This document shows positions 1 through 13,200 of a stretch of 64,000 nucleotides of DNA, in pieces. Each line of letters starts with the position of its first letter. Position 1 is the first letter of the stretch. The DNA comes from Glossina fuscipes. Lineage: Eukaryota; Arthropoda; Insecta; Diptera; Glossinidae. The notes under the pieces were generated by a model. That model searched no databases and was not told the DNA's origin. It saw only the letters and a program-made list of their open reading frames with translations. Both the position numbers and the translations under genes were made by a program. Where the stretch lies: NCBI RefSeq assembly GCF_014805625.2, contig NW_023998449.1, positions 748,720 to 812,719 on the forward strand, written 5' to 3'.

Positions 1-299
1 GAACCAACCAACAGTTAATCATCAGCATCAGGTAATTGTTCTCGTAATAGTATATATAAATAGAGAAAACTGTGTTTTTCCTTCGCTAATGTCGTTTTGT
101 AATTGCGTTATAACAACAATCACATAGCAACTCTATCTGTGTTCTACTTTATTCCTTTAGTACCCACTGCTTCCTGCTTTCTTTATATTGTGGCCTCTTT
201 AGTAGACCAATGTACACGAAATATCGACCCGATTTCTGAAACCTTCCCTTCTTTAAATTTATTGTATTTAATCGCTTTAATAGGATGATTCAATCGTTA
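1..299. other. AT-rich sequence with no recognisable gene
   Basis: No coding block or exon was recognised. The CR1/jockey-like LINE copy that follows may extend into the last part of this stretch. Confidence 0.4.
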
Positions 300-2281
300 A
301 GTTAACATCGGATGATTTTGAATCCTCAAATCTCATTTTGAATCCTCAAATCTCTTTGCGGAATACTTCCGACAGAACTTTTCAACTGCCAATTTTGATG
401 TATCGGAAAATTATCCATATTCGATTTCTAATTCGGTTTCAATTCCTAACTTTGTTATATCGGAAAATGACGTTTTTGAAGGATTGAACTCTCTGAAATA
501 TAATTGTTCGCCTGGACCCGATGGCATCCCCTCATGTGTACTTATATCTTGTGCTGGCGAGCTTTGTGATGTTATCTCAAAGATTTTTAACAAGTCTTTG
601 AATTTAGGTGTTTTCCCTTTGTGTTGGAAGACTTCTTTCCTTATTCCTATTCACAAAAGTGGTAGTAGGCAACTTGTAGAGAACTACAGAGGCATCGCCA
701 AGTTGAGTGTCTTACCTAAACTGTTCGAGCGAATTGTGGAAATTGTATATTTCTCCTTTCCAGCATGGTTTTCGAAAGGGAAGATCTACGGTGACCAATC
801 TGTTGGAGTTTACTTCTTATGTTTTCAAGGCTTTTTCTAGTGGTTCTCGCACTGATGTCATTTACACTGACTTTAGCAAAGCGTTTGATATGGTTAATCA
901 TAGACTTCTTAGATTTAAACTCCAGATCTCTCGCTTTCCTATCTTCTTAGTGGAATGGTTAAGCTCTTGTCTGTATGGTAGATCATTCAGTGTTTTGTTT
1001 AACCTCATTACCTCGGATGAATTCCCCGTGACTTCTGGCGTACCTCAAGGTAGCCACTTGGGACCTATTTTATTTAATTTATACATCAACGATTTGCCCT
1101 CCGTGATTTAATTCAGTGAGATTTTAATGTATGCTGATGATGTGAAACTGTTTTCTTCTTTTTTCGTAGAATCGCAATCAAATCATCTTCAAAGTGATTT
1201 GAACAATTTTGTTGCATGGTGCTCTCTCAATCTTCTGAAACTAAATCTAAATAAATGTAAGAAGCTTTCTTCCTTGAGAAGGAAGTCGTTCAGTACTCAA
1301 TACTTCATTGATTCGCACAGGTTGGAAGACGTCGATTCGTTCATAGATTTAGGCGTTCTATTCGATTATAGGTTACGTTTCAATTTGCATATTGAGTCCT
1401 CGTTAAGCAAAGCTAGGTCCGCGCTTGGTTTTATAAAGAGGTGGTCCAAAGAGCTTGATGATCCTTATATTACGAAAAGGCTTTACACGTGTTTGGTTAG
1501 ACCTATACTTGAGTATGCCTCCGTTGTGTGGTCTCCTTCATATAGGTGTTACGTAGATTCAATTGAATCTATACAAAAGCAATTCTAGCTGTTTGCCCTT
1601 AGGAATTTGGGTTGGGACCCGATTTCCCCTCTTCCACCCTATGAAAATAGGTTGCTTCTGTTATCCTTACCGTCACTTGAGAAACGTAGATTTGTTCTTG
1701 GGGTTTCCTTCTTAATCAAATTAATAAATGGTGCAATTGAGTCGCTCGCATTACTTCGTGAGATAGGCTTTAATCCCTAACCGCTTCTCTAGGCACTTTA
1801 TGTTGATAAAGCTTAGTCAATGCAAATATAATTTTGAATAGTTTAACCCGCTCAGAGTTGTTTGCAAGAACCTAAATGACGTGTATCATTTATTCTCATT
1901 AACGGACTCTTTAAAGTCCATTAAAGCAACATTGCTTAATACGCGCGATTTACCTATGTCGTACTTAAACTGACTTAACCTTAAATAGGTCATTATGAGT
2001 CGAAAATTAATTTGTTGTTAACAATTATCGGTTGCCAAGCTTATGCATGTTTGCGATGGCTTATTTGCAATTTGGTCCTGTATCGGTAGTGGGTGTGGCT
2101 CTATGCTAATTGTGTACATGTTTTTTTTTCTTTTTTTCCTCCTTATTTGTTTTATTGTACTTATACTAAGTTTTATTATTAATTAATTTTAAGATTTACT
2201 TAAGAGTCAATTGAACTCGACTGCCATTTAGTTTTAGTTGAGTTTCTTGTATAAGTGGAATAAATAAATAAAATAAAATAC
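300..2281 (+). mobile_element. 5'-truncated CR1/jockey-like LINE, dead copy (family A)
   Basis: A non-LTR retrotransposon fragment that begins in the region just before the RT fingers (SPGPDGIPSCVL at about 510) and keeps RT blocks YTDFSKAFDMVNHRLL, SGVPQGSHLGPILFNLYIND and MYADDVKLF, then the thumb region with RPILEYASVVWSP. It ends with a 3' UTR of about 500 nt and an AATAAATAAATAAAATAAAA tail at about 2,259-2,279. Lesions: a 20-nt duplication at about 313-353, a frameshift at about 740-770, an in-frame TAA at 1,109-1,111 and TAG at 1,586-1,588. It carries no intact endonuclease or ORF1. Its 3' UTR recurs at 23.1, 24.4/30.3, 30.9 and 61.1 kb. Confidence 0.88.
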
Positions 2282-4048
2282 GAAATTCTGTCTTTTTTAG
2301 TGAATGTGCGCTGTGGTATACATATAAATGTATAAAAAAATCAAAGTACATATGAATGCAGAAAATACAGTTTTTTTTTTTTTTTCATCATTTATTTCAC
2401 ATTGAAGAATTAAAAATTTTTGTATTTGCAAATGCTTCGACAAGTTTCAATGAAAATTTGCATATTAAGAAACATGAAGAAATTTTTTATCTTTAAAAAT
2501 GATGTTATGCTTATCTTTGCCTAATATAGTTATTTTATTTATGTATTTTTTAATTTTATTATATTATAGTTACTGGAAATAAATAACATATTAGAAAACT
2601 GAAATTTTCACATTTTATAAACTAGTAACCCTAGAAAAGTTCGAAAGGAAAGCAAGAAAAAATGAAAACAAGGATAACCTTTTGGACGAGTTAGCTGTTT
2701 TAAAGGTACGCAATAAAGTTGCTCGGGATTCCTCGTAGGAATTTAGATTAGGTAAACCTATTTTTTAGATCGCACAAGGAATAAAGACTCTTAAGGAAGC
2801 AAACTCTTTTACAGCGACAAAGCGTAATTTGTGGTTTGCTATGAGAGTTTGCAACTGAAGGTAACAAAATCCTTAACAAGTAAATTAACTTTGCTATTTT
2901 CAAACCACGTTGACGTTTGAGGATCTCCCAATACGGGGGCTTCCATTAAAATTTCATATTTGCATATAAATAATGGATAATTTTCAGTGAAGTAAAGCAG
3001 AGTAGCCAATAGTCTAATTGCACGACAAGAGCGTTCTTAGTTGTTTTTCTTCTTTGGCGTTTACTACATTCATGAATTCGCTAACTTATTGTCGTTGAAG
3101 TTTGTTGATAACTATTGAGAAAAGACTCCAACACAGGAATTAGTTGTTGCTTGGCTCCATAAATGTTTGCTTGATTTAAGACTAGTTTTCATAAACTCTA
3201 AACATAAATCTAATTAAATAAATAAAGGATAGAAACCAGTACAGCTAATTCGAATATTGCCAAGAATAAACGTAGGGTAAGTATTTAATGCTTTTTCGAC
3301 AGATGTAAAAACTTGTAACTGTTTATGAGCTTCTCGTAAAAATACCCAATGATCTGATTTTGTTTATATAATAGATTATATTTATATAATATGTTATATA
3401 TTGAATTTCTCATAAATATAGTCCATATTTAGAACTTTATTTTCAGCAAAACGTGATAACCTGATATGCAATTCGTAAAGGCATAGATCTATTGGATAAC
3501 TTATATAAAGTAACACTCTTTTTGAGAGACTCTAAAGTACTTGGTGCATGCAAAAGGGTGCGAGGCGTAACTTCAAGATATGGAGATATGTTGGATTCAT
3601 CCTCCCGTCCCATGAAACGCTTAATGAGACTTCTTTATCGTTTTAGTCACGTCTGTTCGCCTGATCTACCGCCTAGGTATCTATCGTCTGCCATTAAAAT
3701 ATTGCAGATTAAGCCATTGAGATAGAAAGTTGAATCCCGATAAATAAACTACAGATCGAGTACATAATTGGGCACAGTACCCAAAACGAAAGTCGTGTTT
3801 ATCTTAAGCAAAGTCTTGTAAATTACAATTAATAGCAGTTGCTAGTTTAAAACTTGGAGTATAAATTTGCTAAGCCAAAACCCCTTTAAAATTTCACTAT
3901 GACGTTACTCGCACTTCCTAGAGTCATCTAAAACATCGGCGAAAAAGCGAAATGAACAAAATATTCCCACCATTATTTTCAGGATGGTGAGTACCAAAAA
4001 GTTAACTATGAAACTTTTTTAGTATTTTTTAAATAAAATTGTACTTAC
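2282..4048. other. AT-rich sequence; no SLO2 exon recognised
   Basis: Left of the last SLO2 exon found. Both strands were read for the final RCK2 exon without success. A 77-codon plus-strand open frame at 3,492-3,725 has no recognised motif and no splice context. Confidence 0.5.
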
Positions 4049-4234
4049 AGATGATTCCTTACGTTCAGTGCAGCCACCCAAGCATGTCGTTGATTTATTA
4101 TGATGGTGTGTTGGGTGGCTGCTAGTTTGTTGGGAAATGGGGCCACTCATTGCCGGTGGACGATATGTAACACTTCGTAACACTTCGTTGCTACCTTTCG
4201 TTGAATCGGGTGTTATAGCTGTATCTTCCTCATA
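4049..4234 (-). CDS. SLO2: SLO2 exon 23 of those found: C-terminal linker inside RCK2
   Basis: 186 nt, 62 codons. [39 protein letters not shown] and a His/Asn run leading to [16 protein letters not shown]. This Ser-rich insert precedes the final RCK2 helix region in insect SLO2. Acceptor AATAAAG is poor; donor GTAAGTAC is strong. The next exon, which should hold the last RCK2 strands and the stop, was not found in 1-4,048. Confidence 0.85.
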
Positions 4235-7200
4235 CTTTATTATATCATATTATTGAATGAGCAAAGTGTAAAGTTAATAGACATAAAATATTTGTTGTCT
4301 TATGGATTTCAATGTTTAATTAAACGAATACCTGAATGGTAACAAAGCCACATGCACAAACTAGCACATTCAATACTTAAATAACTGCTTAAACTAAACA
4401 CATCAACTTTTTGTTAATGCATTAGAAGCATAAGTATACAGATGAATAAAAGTTGCTTTTATTAGATACAATAACAACATAAAACAAATAAATAAAATGT
4501 CAAGAAAAATATTTCCAATCAAAGCATGTTTTAAAATCATTTAATAACGTAAATATTTAATTCGCTCGTAAACAAAGCCCTGCAGAAACTAAAGCTGAAG
4601 AGTCAGATGCCTGCAGCCTTCCTTATTAATTGATAATAAATGTATTCGTATTACAAATATCAAATATATGTATGTATGAAAGTTTATATGGATGTATGGA
4701 TGTATGCATGGATTTATGTGCATATATAGGCGTTAACGTTTGTATGTGTAAACGGCAATAATTCAGAAGCTTTCGTAAATATGCAGTTACGTTTACGTAA
4801 AAGCAATTAAGTCCGTCAAACTCATTGCAAACGGACTTTCACTAGATACTTGCTACCTTTCATTGTAAGGAAAATGCACTTTCTACAAGAGCATTTGAAT
4901 ATTTAGAACTCAGCTATTAATGCCGCCAACACAGGTTTACAACAGAATAAAACAAATCATATTATAAAATAGATAGAAATAGAAATCAATGGAGCAATCG
5001 CTGTCGACCAGAGATAATACGAGGTTTATCTTGAAAGTAACCTTTTAATATAACTTGCGATTAGGCGTTTGGATTTGGTCTCTCTAGCTAGATAATCAAG
5101 CTATTCCTTCCACATTGCCTAATATCTTTCCAAAAGGTATTTCTGGATTTCTGTATGGATTTATTCTGAACTTTTGCCTATAGAGGATATGTGAAAATTT
5201 GCTCTGCCTTATCTAATATTCTTGAACAAAAATTCTGCATGCACGTAAGAGCCAGCTTGAGAAATTGCCATGAATGTAAACAGCTCGCGTTAGGAAAATT
5301 CACTATATTGTGTGTTTTCTCTAAGTCTGCCGCAAAATTTGGAATTATTGGCTACTTCCATTTCTCAATGGACAACAATGTCGTTGTTGCTGCCATTGCG
5401 GCACCAATGTTCAAGTGTCTGGTTGACTCCCTCCGACCGCTCTTCTTTGCTTTTCGCTTTATGACTAACTCATAAACTTTCGAATTCAATTAATAGCGTA
5501 TCTGCCTTCACGATCATAGTTAACCAATATGAACCGATGCGAACTGATTTAGCGAACAGCGTAGGGGATACTCATATAGTTTTAAATTTGACCATAAAAT
5601 TTTCGATTTTCCCTGAGAAAATTGCTTTATAGACTATACTGTCGAAACGACATTTTCAAATTTACCGAGCGTGCTGAAGCTATGTATACGATATTCAAAA
5701 TTTCTATATGTGTCTCATAATATAAGTTATCAATGACGTTGGTCCATACGTTAACGTTAGATGCATTTGTACTTTCTGCAAATATGATGGTAGATGTTGA
5801 GCAATAGGTTCTTAGACAGCTCGTCCAGCTGTTGAGCAATTTGCATAAACTTTTAAAGGCTGCAGTTAAAGAGACTTCGAAAAGAAGTGGAAAACACTAA
5901 AAACACTAAAAAATATTCAAATATTGGCTTTGCTGAAAAGCGATATAATATTGATTCTATCGAAGAAGTAGTAACCAAAGCAAGCATACAAACTACTTTT
6001 GTGGCTAGGCAGCACTACCTATTAACAAACTGAAACGCTATAATCTGACAAGATTTAATATTGAATATTCTACAGCACTTTTCCTGGCTCCTCAAGAAAT
6101 TTTGTCAATCTAGTTCAAATTTACTGCAATCAATTTGTATGTCGAGTCACTATTGTGTATCAATTTTTATCATAAAATGTTAAAAGTAAGACATTTTCAC
6201 AAGATAGACGTTTACGTTTCGTAAGACGGTTGCAAGGTTTTAAAAAAAAGTGTAATTCAATTCAAATTTTCGCGTTCGTTAAGTATGCAAAAATAGGCAT
6301 ATCAAAAATGCCATATATTTTATATATAAGGATTTTTCCGAACTGCTGTGTTCTGCAAATTTTCCAAGCTTTTATGTTATTTGCAGTTTCGATTTATTTT
6401 TATTACATCGATTAGTTCAGAAAGTGCTTCTAAGCCTATCTGTCCGTTTGCCAATCTGATGTCATTCCATGTAAATTCGTCTTCAAGCTACAAGTCTCAA
6501 TTTTTGAGATATTTTAATGAAATTTGCTACACTGGCGTGGTCTGAGCTTTGAACTGATTTAAAGAGTAAACGCTATCAAAATGGTTCGGATCGGTCCACT
6601 TTTTCGACCACTCAATTTTTAAAATTTCAATTTCACTTTTTAAAATTTCCCGACAAAAGTCACTAAGTAGTGGTTTGAAAGCTTTGGATCAGCTGTGATA
6701 AATTTTGGAACCTCCCAATTCTCAATGCTTCATGATGAACATCAAATGATAACATTAATTTAAAATAAAAAAAATTAACTGCACCAAATTTGGACCAACT
6801 CCGCCAATATTTTGGATCCGACCCTGGTATAAGAATTTGCAAGAAATTTTTGTTTTTTAAGGCAGAAAAGTTTTAATATTTTATAATGAAAATTGATCAA
6901 TAATATTAATTCGATACAAAAATTAGCTGGACTGAATTTTTAACACGTACCTCAATTTTTGCACTTGCTAGATACAACTAGTATTAGGAAAAGTAAGTCC
7001 TTATTTGAAAAGTGGTCCAATTTTTAGTAAGTTCAATAAAAAGTTAGTTGATCAAGATCTAAACAAATATTTTCAACGTATTCCTCTAATACCCATGCTT
7101 CGTTATTTTATTTTAACTTTTATTTTATTTTATGAAATAAGTATGTATTTGTAAATAATTTATATTTAATTAGCTACATAGTATAGAACGCGGTAACATT

Positions 7201-10200
7201 TGCTAAACATGCATTCATAAGAACTTTATACTACGGGTTTCCATACAGTCGTGTAATCTGTAGAACATATGTTTTTTATTTCATGAACGTGAACTTTTAA
7301 TTTGTTTTTTAGGTATTTGGTCCTTTTTTTAAAATAATTGCTCCAAAGTATATATTATGTATATTGAAAACGTATCGAGATATCATGGTCTAAGTGCACC
7401 ACGTCAGTTTTTCTGATATAGAATAAACATGGAATACGGTCGATGAAGTAAACGTACTGCTCGATATGTTGCTGGCTAACGTAGCCAATAAAAGGAAGTA
7501 CAAGAGTGCATGAAAACCCACATAATATGCATACAATAAAAGAACGTTACAACATTTTTCTATGACAAACAGTAAAAAAGGATAGGGGAAAAACGGGCGA
7601 CGAAAGTTAAAAGAAAGACTCACTGCGTGCGTGTGCGTAATTATCAGTTAAAGTCCAATACATATTTTATTTTCAGTTCATCTTACTTCCTTACTTATTA
7701 TCTATATATGTGTAATATTAATAAATAGTTTGGTGATTTCCGATAGATGGTTCTTGGCTATGTTTTTATGCGTGAGTTTTATGTGTGTATAAAGCCCTCC
7801 GTAAAGTTACAGTGGTGTCGCAGCAAGTGGTAGCAACTATTAAGGTGGGGGAAATTGACTTGAATAAATTCAAAGAAGAATCGTGTGCCGTTTTTAAACA
7901 GAAAATGCAGTAATAATATGGAATTTTCAGTCGAATATTTGAAAGCTTCTTTCCAACTTATCAGTCCCTTGTGAGAAAGCTTGCTTCTTCTTTTTGCATC
8001 TTATATACGTTTGACAATAATCGTAATATTTCCGTTAGGTTTCTAGTAGGGGAGACCTATATCGTAATTTAGTTTCATGAATTCTATACTTTCGGCTTCT
8101 AGCTTTCAATTTACCCAAAATGTCGCTGTTGCAATTGACGAGGGCACGAGGGCAATTTCAAAAGCTTTAATTGAATACTTGTCGGGTTAAAATAAACATA
8201 AATCAACAATTTTCTTCCCAAAACAAAAAAAAGAGGATATTTTAGAAACTAAACTTTGAGTATTGCAAAATAAGGGTGTATTTCAGGTCAAGAATCGCTT
8301 TGGTAGGTTTGCTTCAAACACGAGACGCAAATCTCAATGTTAGTCGAAAGATTAGTCTATTAACCACTACTCTCTTTCGTTGCATAATTAAGCTGACAAA
8401 TCGAATTATGCAAAAACATTTAAAGATTTTATAGATTTTTTTTGTAACTTTTTAACTAAACAAGTCTTTCATAAAAGTGCCTTAAGTATTTAATATTATT
8501 GTAGTTGCAGTCTTTTTGTAAAATATGGTTCACATAATAATAAGGAGACAAAAGATTTTATGAATGAAATTGTATAAAAATTCTAGCGTATAATACTTTC
8601 TAATTCTTTTACTTGTTACTTTTTCTGCTGAAGCAAAATTTATTTGAAAATACAAATTATTAAAGAAATAATAAAAGGGCAGAGAAAGAGATCAAAGCTT
8701 ATGAAGGCTTTTTTGCTTATTGCAATTACTGAACAATCCAGAAAAGAGAAGCTATAAAAAATTAATTCGAAATCAAATCACATAAACAAAAATTACCGAG
8801 TGTAAAATATCAATTCTAAGACGTGTTTAAGTGCAAGTGTTTTACTATACAAAAACAAAAGTGCAAACCAAACTACTTTCAGACCCAGAATTCCTTTCTG
8901 GTTACTAATTGCGTTATTCGAAGGGTCAAGGAGTAGTTTAGATTACTGAATCCAAGAACTAAACGCTTTGTACGAAGTACTCGACGTTGTAAAACTACGT
9001 CAACTTTCGTGGTTACACACGCATTATCGTTTCTTTTTTTGGTACGAAAAATGCATCATAGACGTTAGAAGAATAAATAAACCGTTTTTGCCAAAATTTC
9101 AATATTCTTCCCTTTGTAAAATTCTTAGTTTAAAAGTAAAAATGTTCAAATTAGAAAGGTTTAGTTTTTATAAACAACCTTTTCAATGGGATTTTCAACT
9201 CTAACGGATGTGGACTTTTGAATATTGCACTGGTTTCATAGCTAATGTGAACCTACTTTAGGTAAAGCTATCTATTAGATAAATAGTAAAATTAACTAAA
9301 TATATAAATTGTACTAATTGTCTTTAATTTAAACCTATATTTTCGGTCATTAATAATCATCTAAACGGTAAATTTTAATTTTATGTGTTTTATGTCGATC
9401 CTTAAATGTATACTTGATTGTGTGCTTTTTCGTTCAGTTTGTTTATGTAGTGTTTTGTAGCTTTTAACCTGGACTCACCGATGGTCGCAAGCGCACACAG
9501 TGCTTTCCGAAAGCGAAAAATGGTCCCCATTTCTCTTCAGGTGTGTTACTCACATGTGTTGCCTCCGTGTTCGAAGTGTCCTGAGTACGATAAATACCGA
9601 TCGGAATTTCACAAGTGGTCGAACATAATTTCTGGTACAAGCGTCCGTAAGTGCGTATCCACATATCATCTTTGGTGATGCGCATCTATGTGAAAGAAGC
9701 GTTTTTCAAAGTCGGTTTTTACAAAACATAGTAGTTTTTTTTATTAATACACTAACCGATGTTAAAAAACCGCTACCTGGAGCTTGATCAATTCCTAAGA
9801 GTAAACGTACAAAAGTTATAACGTAATCCTTAACAAATGCCTGATACAATAACGTATCTAACATGGAGGCACTAAATACGGCACCGGCCGCAAATGGCAA
9901 ACGAAACATATAGGATATATGTGATCCTCGTTCCTTTTCACGCTAAGAAAAAAAATTACGTTTAAAATAAACAAATAAGAAAATTATATTCGGTCATCAC
10001 CGAATCCTTTACACCCATCATCATTATCCTAAAAAAGACTTAAAACAGGGAAAATAACTACATTTTCATACTGTGTTATATTAGATGGGCGAAAAACAGT
10101 TGAAAGTTTTTGCGTATTGTACTTTATCAAAAAAAAGAACGGTAAAGCAAAGGTGTTCACAGGCATGTGGGCTTTGTAGGCGCATACTTTGGCCAGTAGG

Positions 10201-13200
10201 GATTCTCCTAAAATTTTTTTTCAAATTCCTAGCCGATATCTTCATTTTTGCTACCGGGAGAATACCACAGACACTACACAGATGGGGAGATGGAGAGACG
10301 TAAAGACGGACATGATGAGGCGCATTGCAACTGTTATCTGCTGTAGTATGTAATAACGAGAGAAAACTCAGTTTTGTCTTCCCCTTGGAAAGTAGAGTTG
10401 TTTTCAATTTACGTGCTACCGTAAGCATGTCTTTCGACCATTTTGGCCCCGTTATATACCAACCTCCTTGCAAGAACTTCCAATGGCTCTACCAAATTTG
10501 AAGTTGACGGACATGCTTAAATGGATTTGAAATCTCATGCTGATCGAAAAAATTTGTACTTCGTTTGTCCTCAGAAGACCCTCATCTTTCGGTGATGAGT
10601 ATAAAATTCATTGAATGTAGACAGGAAAAATTGAAAAAACGTTGAAACATAGCTCAACTCTTACCTTTTCCATTTTGCTTAGATGTAATGCATATTTGTC
10701 ATGAGCACGAAATTGCATGAAACGCATATTTGAACTCTGCGATAATTCGGTTATGCTCTTAATACTGGGAAAGAACCTGCAAACAACATCACAAAAGATA
10801 GTTAAGAAGCGATAAAATGAACCATCGCAGTCCAATATTTAAAATTTGTATGTAGAAAACACTGATATTAATTTTTAATTCAATATATACCGTTGAAGTT
10901 ATTTGCTTATCATTTGGTTGGGCCGACCTTTTCCAGCTTGATTTGTGGCCATTAATTGAAATCATATGTGGGAAAAAAACTTTGACTGCCTATCTGAGCT
11001 TTTACGAATTTTCACGTTCCAAAGGCAAACGAAAAACCGACGGAGCAAAATAGACTCATAGAATCTTCAATTTAGCTAAAAAATATATATTTTCTGCCAC
11101 TTATAATGTGCACTATATACGTAAGATTGCGTCTAAATAAAATGCTTTTATTGCAATATTTATAAAGCTGCAATTAGCTAACTTGAACACTACTCCTTAA
11201 GTTATATGCAAAATGTGTCTATTCTCCAATTTGCTAAGTGCGCAAAACAACCTAAAATTTCTGATTCAAGTGAAGTGAGGGGAATATTTTCAACTAAGAC
11301 ACATTTTTCAAGCGATTGACTTGGTAACTAATCGGCATTATCTGGGTGTGCTTCAAGGAATTTCTTACAAATATCCAATATCAAATTTACATGCAAGAAA
11401 GTTGCGCAATGCTACCAAATTTCAGCAGATGCCGCTGTAGGCTAACTTCTATATTAACGGTCCAATGACCGATTGTAACCAAATTTACAGATAACATTTA
11501 ATTTATGTCTGTAAATAGTTTAATAATATTACAAAGTAATCATTTTCATTTTTATACGTGCACTGGCTCACTGGCAGACAAGTTAAAAAAAAAACAAGAT
11601 AATGTGTGTTTTGTGTTAATTTGTGAAAACAGAAAAATGCCGTGAATACATTGGTTTACCAAATATAAATATTCGACGCTGTGCGAGGGAAGAACACATA
11701 CCCAATAAAGAAGAAAGTACACAAACAAAAAAGAACAAACCAATGTGATGAAGAAACGCGTATGAAATTAGAAATCAATACCAAAAACAGTTGGCGCTAG
11801 ACAATCTTAACGAGCGCAGCTGGTGCTAGGTTTCACAACCTTAAGAGGATGGAATGCAAACGTTCTCCTGAAGAAACATGCCCACTTTTAATTGAATGGA
11901 ATCTCAATACAATAATAGAGTAGATTAAAAGTCGCGTGATTGTATTATTGTCGGTGAAATGGATAGTGAATGTGCGGATTAAATCTCGAAAACTCATGTT
12001 GTTCACATGAACAGCATATCCATGTGGCACGTGCACATATTAGAAAACCATCAGCATTATTTTTGTCTGCGTCCGATAGAAAAAAAATTCTACACCAAAA
12101 TGCATTAATTTAGTTTATTATTTCTCTGTATACTTATATTATCTACTAATCAGTTTAAAACCCAATTTCCGAAGTATAATATATGTTACATGTCATCTCT
12201 ATGTTTAAATATTTTGCATGGTTCTTCTTACTTGAACATGGTTTGCACCGCTACGATCGTATTACAATCGGCCAGAGAATCCTCTTCGGCTGAATTTGAT
12301 AATTCTTTGTTAACAACCACCACACTTTCAGCCAGTGTAATGCCTGCCCTTAATAAATCATCTAAACAGTCTATAGAACCCAACATCCAATAGACCTATA
12401 ATCAAGGAAAGAAAAGGAAATTTAAAAAAAAATACAGAAAATTATGATTACAAGTGAAATAACAATCTTTAAAGTTTGCGGGACAACGTTACCAATGGAA
12501 AATAAGAGAGGGCATCTAAGAATGCTACATCCGGTCGTCGTTCTAATAACAATATGATAGGATTTAACGAGGTTTTCGATCGAAAATGTGCTCTTAACGG
12601 AATAATGAAATTGTAAATTCCATTCGAAGCATAATCGGCAGCCAAAATGATGGTTTTATTCTGCCATTGATACTCTTTCGCATTCCGGTAACTACAATGT
12701 TCGCATACCTTTTTTTTAATAAATCGCATTTTGACGAAGCCATTCATTATGGAGGCGTATATAAGAATGAATATTAACGTATGCATCCACATCAATTTAT
12801 TTACAGATTTACCGTAAAATAATAATTATAAGAAAAGAAAATAGAATAAAAAAGCGTAATATTACAGTTGCACATATCGTATCGTACCTGTGCCAATTGT
12901 AAACAACATAATGGTTTCTTCTCCTTAAGCAAATAACATAGCGTAGGACTAACACCAATAAATGGTGAGACCGGCGGAAATCCTTTAACGATACTATAAA
13001 AAAACGTAAACGTAAAACGCAATGCTTACTTAAATAGCTCGAAAAATTTTTCTTTTATAATACTCTGTAAATATTTATACAAATATTTATAATTATGTCT
13101 TATTCAATATATTTTTGATTTGTGTTTTCTTTTTTTTTTTTGTTCTCATTTGTTAAATTTTTGCCATGTTTGTGAATACGGATACAATATGAAATAAATA

